Assembly: GCF_000499385.1 (NCBI RefSeq)
Contig: NW_013655168.1
Coordinates: 23,306-33,305, forward strand
Direction: 5' to 3'
Source: Eimeria necatrix
Lineage: Eukaryota; Apicomplexa; Conoidasida; Eucoccidiorida; Eimeriidae
DNA: 10,000 bases
This document shows positions 8,601-10,000 of the stretch, piece by piece (position 1 is the stretch's first letter; each line of letters starts with the position of its first letter). The translations under genes and the position numbers were made by a program. The notes below the pieces were generated by a model. That model was not told where the DNA came from, searched no databases, and saw only the letters and a program-made list of their open reading frames with translations.

Positions 8601-10000
8601 AGAGTTTGCTGCTGCTGCAGCAGCAGCAGCAGCGCAACAGCAGCAGCAGCAGCAGCAACCCAAACACCAGCAGCAGCACTTCCACCGAATTCATCTTTTC
8701 CCAAATCAAAGTCAAAAAGGCGCTGCTGCTCATCCGACAAACCTGCGGCTTCCTTCTCGACGCCAACGTCAGGCTTTAGGGTTTAGGGTTTAGGGTTTAG
8801 GGTTTAGGGTTTAGGGTTTGGGGTTTGGGGTTTGGGGTTTGGGGTTTGGGGTTTGGGGTTTGGGGTTTGGGGTTTGGGAGTTACGGCTTAGGGTTTACGG
8901 TTTGGGGGTTAGGGCATAGGATGCAGCTTTGGGTTTTGGGGTTTAGGGTTAGGGTTAAAATTTTAGGGTTTAGGGTTTAGGGTTTGGGGTTTGGGATGCA
9001 GCCACCTGCCTGCACCCCAAACCCTAAACCCTAAACCCTAAACCCTAAACCCTACACCCTACACAACGCTTATTAGGCAGTAGCGCGTAGGCGCTGCACC
9101 AGTCTTTGCAGAACGCACCGCACAAACCCTAAACCCCAAACCCTAAACCCTAAACCCTAAACCCTAAACCCTAAACCCTAAACCCTAATTGTGTGTGTCT
9201 GCAGCACCGCGACCTTCCTGAATTCCTCACAGAAGAGCAAAAGTGTTTTTTGCAGATTTTGCATTTGTTGGAAATAATTGGAGTGGAAACGAAAAAGGAC
9301 TTAGTCCTTCTCATTGACCTTTTCTACAAAGGTCCAAACCCTAAACCCTAAACCCTAAACCCTAAACCCTAAACCCTAAACCCTAAACCCTGCACGGGCT
9401 CTCTCCGCAGCCGGAAAACGAGGACTTGCGGCAGCAGCCCCGCTGGCCCGCCGCCAGCTTTCAAGGGTTTAGGGTCCAGAACCCTGCGCCTAGGGTTTAG
9501 GGTCTAGGGTTTAGGGTTTAGGGTTTAGGGTTTAGGGTTTAGGGTTTGGGTGGCCAGGGCAAGACGCCGACGACGACTCGCTCTACACGGAAGCGGATGA
9601 CGTTTTAAAACTGTTGGAAGAATTTCAAGAAGCAAAAGCAGCAATTGATTTCGAACTTGCTGCAGAACAAAGCAACAAACGAAAGGCAAACCCTAAACCC
9701 TAAACCCTAAACCCTAAACCCTAAACCCTAAACCCCAAGCGCTAGGCGCTAAAGGCTGGCAGAGAGCCAAGCCCTCTCAGAAGCAGCCTAGGGTTTACAG
9801 CAGCAGCTGCGGCGGTGCAGCGAGCCGGCGCAGGCTGCACCCTAGGGTTTAGGGTTTAGGGTTTAGGGTTTAGGGTTTAGGGTTTGCAGGGCAAAGAAGA
9901 GTCGCAGCAAGAAACTTTCAAACGACTCAAGCAAGAAGTGCAAAGAAGGTTTGCAGCTTTTCCAAACCCTTTGCCGCCTTCCAGGCAGAAGGTTTGGGAG
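4286..10000 (+). CDS. DRC1: Dynein regulatory complex subunit 1 (DRC1/CCDC164-like), 12 exons seen, 3' partial
   Basis: DRC1 is a coiled-coil subunit of the nexin-dynein regulatory complex that links outer doublets of motile axonemes. Exons: 4286-4814, 5522-5752, 5969-6052, 6351-6403, 6504-6554, 6776-6904, 7406-7605, 7973-8108, 8429-8767, 9205-9331, 9558-9685, 9890-10000. They total 2118 nt, 706 codons with no stop, and every join is phase-consistent. An in-frame TGA at 4193-4195 and AAAATG support the start. Exon 1 is poly-Ala (about residues 7-124), then acidic, then basic KLQRILERRKRAQRRIQEAK. Exons 2-8 are charged coiled coil; LQFNVLLLLERNKTNSFLLS followed by KQKNKLNL matches the DRC1 block LEYNFQVLKKRDEES..SQQKRKINRL. 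Exon 9 has AAADAAIHEE (family ADRIIHE) and KKALLLIRQTCGFLLDAN (family LLCDE.GFLIES). Exon 10 has IIGVETKKDLVLLIDLFYK (family ALGIESEDDLYKLVNFFLK). Exon 11 has DDVLKLLEEF (family NDVLKILEAF). Exon 12 ends at KVWE, in the sperm-tail C-terminal domain. Four donors are GC. The paralogue DRC2 lacks the GFL and GIE..DDL blocks. Confidence 0.86.
4304..4658 (+). repeat. CAG tracts coding for poly-Ala in DRC1 exon 1
   Basis: Repeated blocks of GCA (Ala) separated by GCGGAAGCGCC-type spacers (reading AEAP). The spacer recurs at about 4333, 4369 and 4408, so the tract grew by block duplication as well as by unit slippage. The second half has GAAGACACA (EDT) interruptions. It forms a disordered N-terminal extension before the conserved basic helix. 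Confidence 0.85.
4815..5521 (+). other. DRC1 intron 1 (GC donor), long decayed heptamer region
   Basis: GGAG|GCAAAC to GCGGATCAG in phase 1 joins AKDG to GPAVASS. Perfect CCCTAAA units at 4817-4858 decay into variants up to about 5352. A non-repeat spacer (5353-5456) follows, then eight TTTAGGG units (5457-5512) next to the acceptor. Confidence 0.75.
4921..5140 (+). repeat. Higher-order repeat of decayed heptamers
   Basis: A block beginning AAACCCTCAAACGAA and including ACCCTC(G/C)TACAAGCC starts at 4921, 5031 and 5090. The last two copies are nearly identical with a 59-bp period. Variant heptamers have therefore been amplified as a composite unit. Confidence 0.65.
5574..5613 (+). repeat. 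CAG tract coding for poly-Ala in DRC1 exon 2
   Basis: About thirteen GCA codons, between an acidic DAEE and the start of the coiled coil (IEAEINISFEKL). Confidence 0.85.
5753..5968 (+). other. DRC1 intron 2 (GC donor)
   Basis: AAAG|GCAACT to GGTTTTCGAAG in phase 1 joins EMKAKG to ISDQKEEL. No GT donor is available between the last conserved codon and the array stop. CCCTAAA lies at 5763-5802 and TTTAGGG at 5887-5951, opposed across an 84-bp spacer. Confidence 0.7.
6053..6350 (+). other. DRC1 intron 3
   Basis: GACA|GTAAAC to CCGTCTGCAG in phase 1 creates a Ser codon between VQAD and ELLRLEH. The earlier AG at 6340 would bring an in-frame TGA, so 6350 is preferred. CCCTAAA at 6054-6133 opposes TTTAGGG at 6246-6332. 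Confidence 0.8.
6404..6503 (+). other. DRC1 intron 4, shortest
   Basis: CTG|GTAAAG to GTCACCACAG in phase 0. Only 100 bp, with a single CCCTAAA array (6415-6459) and no opposing array; an eight-T run precedes the acceptor. The neighbouring exons 4 and 5 are only 53 and 51 bp. Confidence 0.8.
6555..6775 (+). other. DRC1 intron 5 (GC donor)
   Basis: AACATG|GCGAGC to CTAATTTCAG in phase 0 joins EKRKNM to EEHEILEQ. Both arrays (6563-6618 and 6719-6769) are CCCTAAA, so there is no opposed pair. No GT occurs between the end of the conserved frame and the array stop codon. Confidence 0.65.
6905..7405 (+). other. DRC1 intron 6, several opposed arrays
   Basis: GAG|GTACAA to TTGCGCGCAG in phase 0. 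CCCTAAA at 6908-6976 is followed by TTTAGGG arrays at 7075-7122, 7166-7179, 7217-7269 and 7357-7396. The GC-rich spacer at 7263-7354 is the left arm of the inverted repeat around exon 7. Confidence 0.8.
7263..7354 (+). repeat. Left arm of 92-bp inverted repeat flanking DRC1 exon 7
   Basis: This arm matches the reverse complement of 7671-7761 with six substitutions and one single-base gap by hand alignment. The longest uninterrupted match is 25 bp (7294-7318 against 7706-7730). It is bordered on both sides by TTTAGGG arrays. Confidence 0.93.
7606..7972 (+). other. DRC1 intron 7
   Basis: TACCT|GTATTA to TTGGGTTCAG in phase 2 makes a Leu codon and continues LENLQASADCRRLW. A GC donor at 7613 would force a frame that is not coiled-coil-like, so 7606 is preferred. 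CCCTAAA lies at 7614-7664 and 7754-7816, TTTAGGG at 7917-7966. Confidence 0.7.
7671..7761 (-). repeat. Right arm of inverted repeat flanking DRC1 exon 7
   Basis: The partner of 7263-7354, in intron 7. It is bordered on both sides by CCCTAAA arrays, so the opposed heptamers extend the palindrome to roughly 7217-7396 against 7614-7815. Exon 7 (7406-7605) sits in the loop. Confidence 0.93.
8109..8428 (+). other. DRC1 intron 8
   Basis: GCCGAA|GTCCAA to GGGTTTGCGCGCAG in phase 0. CCCTAAA arrays (8112-8170, 8229-8303, 8386-8410) all point the same way. Two GC-rich spacers share ACGCACGCCC and CAGCCTAAACCC, suggesting a local duplication. Confidence 0.75.
8553..8685 (+). repeat. CAG/CTG tracts coding for Ser, Leu and Gln runs in DRC1 exon 9
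   Basis: AGC runs give Ser, a short CTG run gives Leu and the next CAG run gives Gln, then AGC again. The insert separates the IHEE block from the KKALLLIRQTCGFLLD block, a linker that is also variable in animal DRC1. Confidence 0.85.
8768..9204 (+). other. DRC1 intron 9, arrays in reversed order
   Basis: GCCAAC|GTCAGG to GTGTCTGCAG in phase 0. Here TTTAGGG (8774-8816, 8938-8993) comes first and CCCTAAA (9017-9052, 9123-9188) last, the opposite of other opposed introns. It also carries the TTTGGGG block. Confidence 0.75.
8817..8878 (+). repeat. Homogeneous TTTGGGG variant array
   Basis: Eight complete TTTGGGG units and a partial ninth follow directly on TTTAGGG units without a break. One A-to-G variant has spread to fixation in this block. 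The four-G runs are strong candidates for G-quadruplexes on the sense strand and in the pre-mRNA. Confidence 0.95.
9332..9557 (+). other. DRC1 intron 10
   Basis: AAAG|GTCCAA to GGGTGGCCAG in phase 1 joins LFYK to GQDADDDSLYTEADDV. CCCTAAA at 9335-9391 opposes TTTAGGG at 9492-9547. The spacer 9411-9466 is exon-like but its phases do not fit, so it is kept as intron. Confidence 0.7.
9686..9889 (+). other. DRC1 intron 11 (GC donor)
   Basis: GAAAG|GCAAAC to GGGTTTGCAG in phase 0 joins SNKRK to GKEESQQE. CCCTAAA at 9688-9735 opposes TTTAGGG at 9842-9886. The spacer contains an 8-bp perfect stem (9814-9821 with 9834-9841). Confidence 0.75.

Noticed and set aside
4817..9886. A true chromosome end
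   Set aside because: The arrays are short, face both ways, and alternate with exons of one continuous gene, so they are interstitial.
5457..9886. CRISPR-like array of repeats and spacers
   Set aside because: Repeats are 7-bp tandem units in both orientations, spacers vary widely in length, and the host is eukaryotic.

Overview
The window looks like nuclear DNA of a coccidian apicomplexan, most likely Eimeria. Two repeats dominate it. CAG trinucleotides are read as long Ala, Gln or Ser runs inside otherwise conserved proteins. The heptamer AAACCCT/TTTAGGG, identical to the coccidian telomere unit, fills the introns. Both are known hallmarks of the repeat-rich (R) segments of Eimeria chromosomes. 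The species is inferred, not proven.

Two divergent multi-exon genes can be rebuilt by hand from splice signals, reading phase and family motifs. On the minus strand (3027 down to 66) is chorismate synthase: exons 3027-1942, 1654-1585, 1351-1275 and 561-66, with the 3' end beyond the left edge. On the plus strand (4286 to 10000) is DRC1, the axonemal nexin-dynein regulatory complex subunit 1: twelve exons (706 codons so far), with the 3' end beyond the right edge. The two start codons face away from each other across a 1.26 kb intergenic region (3028-4285). That region has TGTANNTACA palindromes, a GC-rich 16-bp palindrome and a possible 5'-UTR splice acceptor.

The genes have unrelated jobs. 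Chorismate synthase ends the shikimate pathway. DRC1 belongs to motile flagella, which in Eimeria occur only on microgametes.

Points of interest: (1) a 92-bp imperfect inverted repeat, continued by opposed heptamer arrays, flanks DRC1 exon 7; (2) most DRC1 introns have (CCCTAAA)n on one side and (TTTAGGG)n on the other, so the pre-mRNA could fold back; (3) four of eleven DRC1 introns appear to use GC instead of GT donors; (4) five TGTANNTACA palindromes cluster between 1997 and 4255. No tRNA, rRNA, CRISPR array or transposase was recognised.
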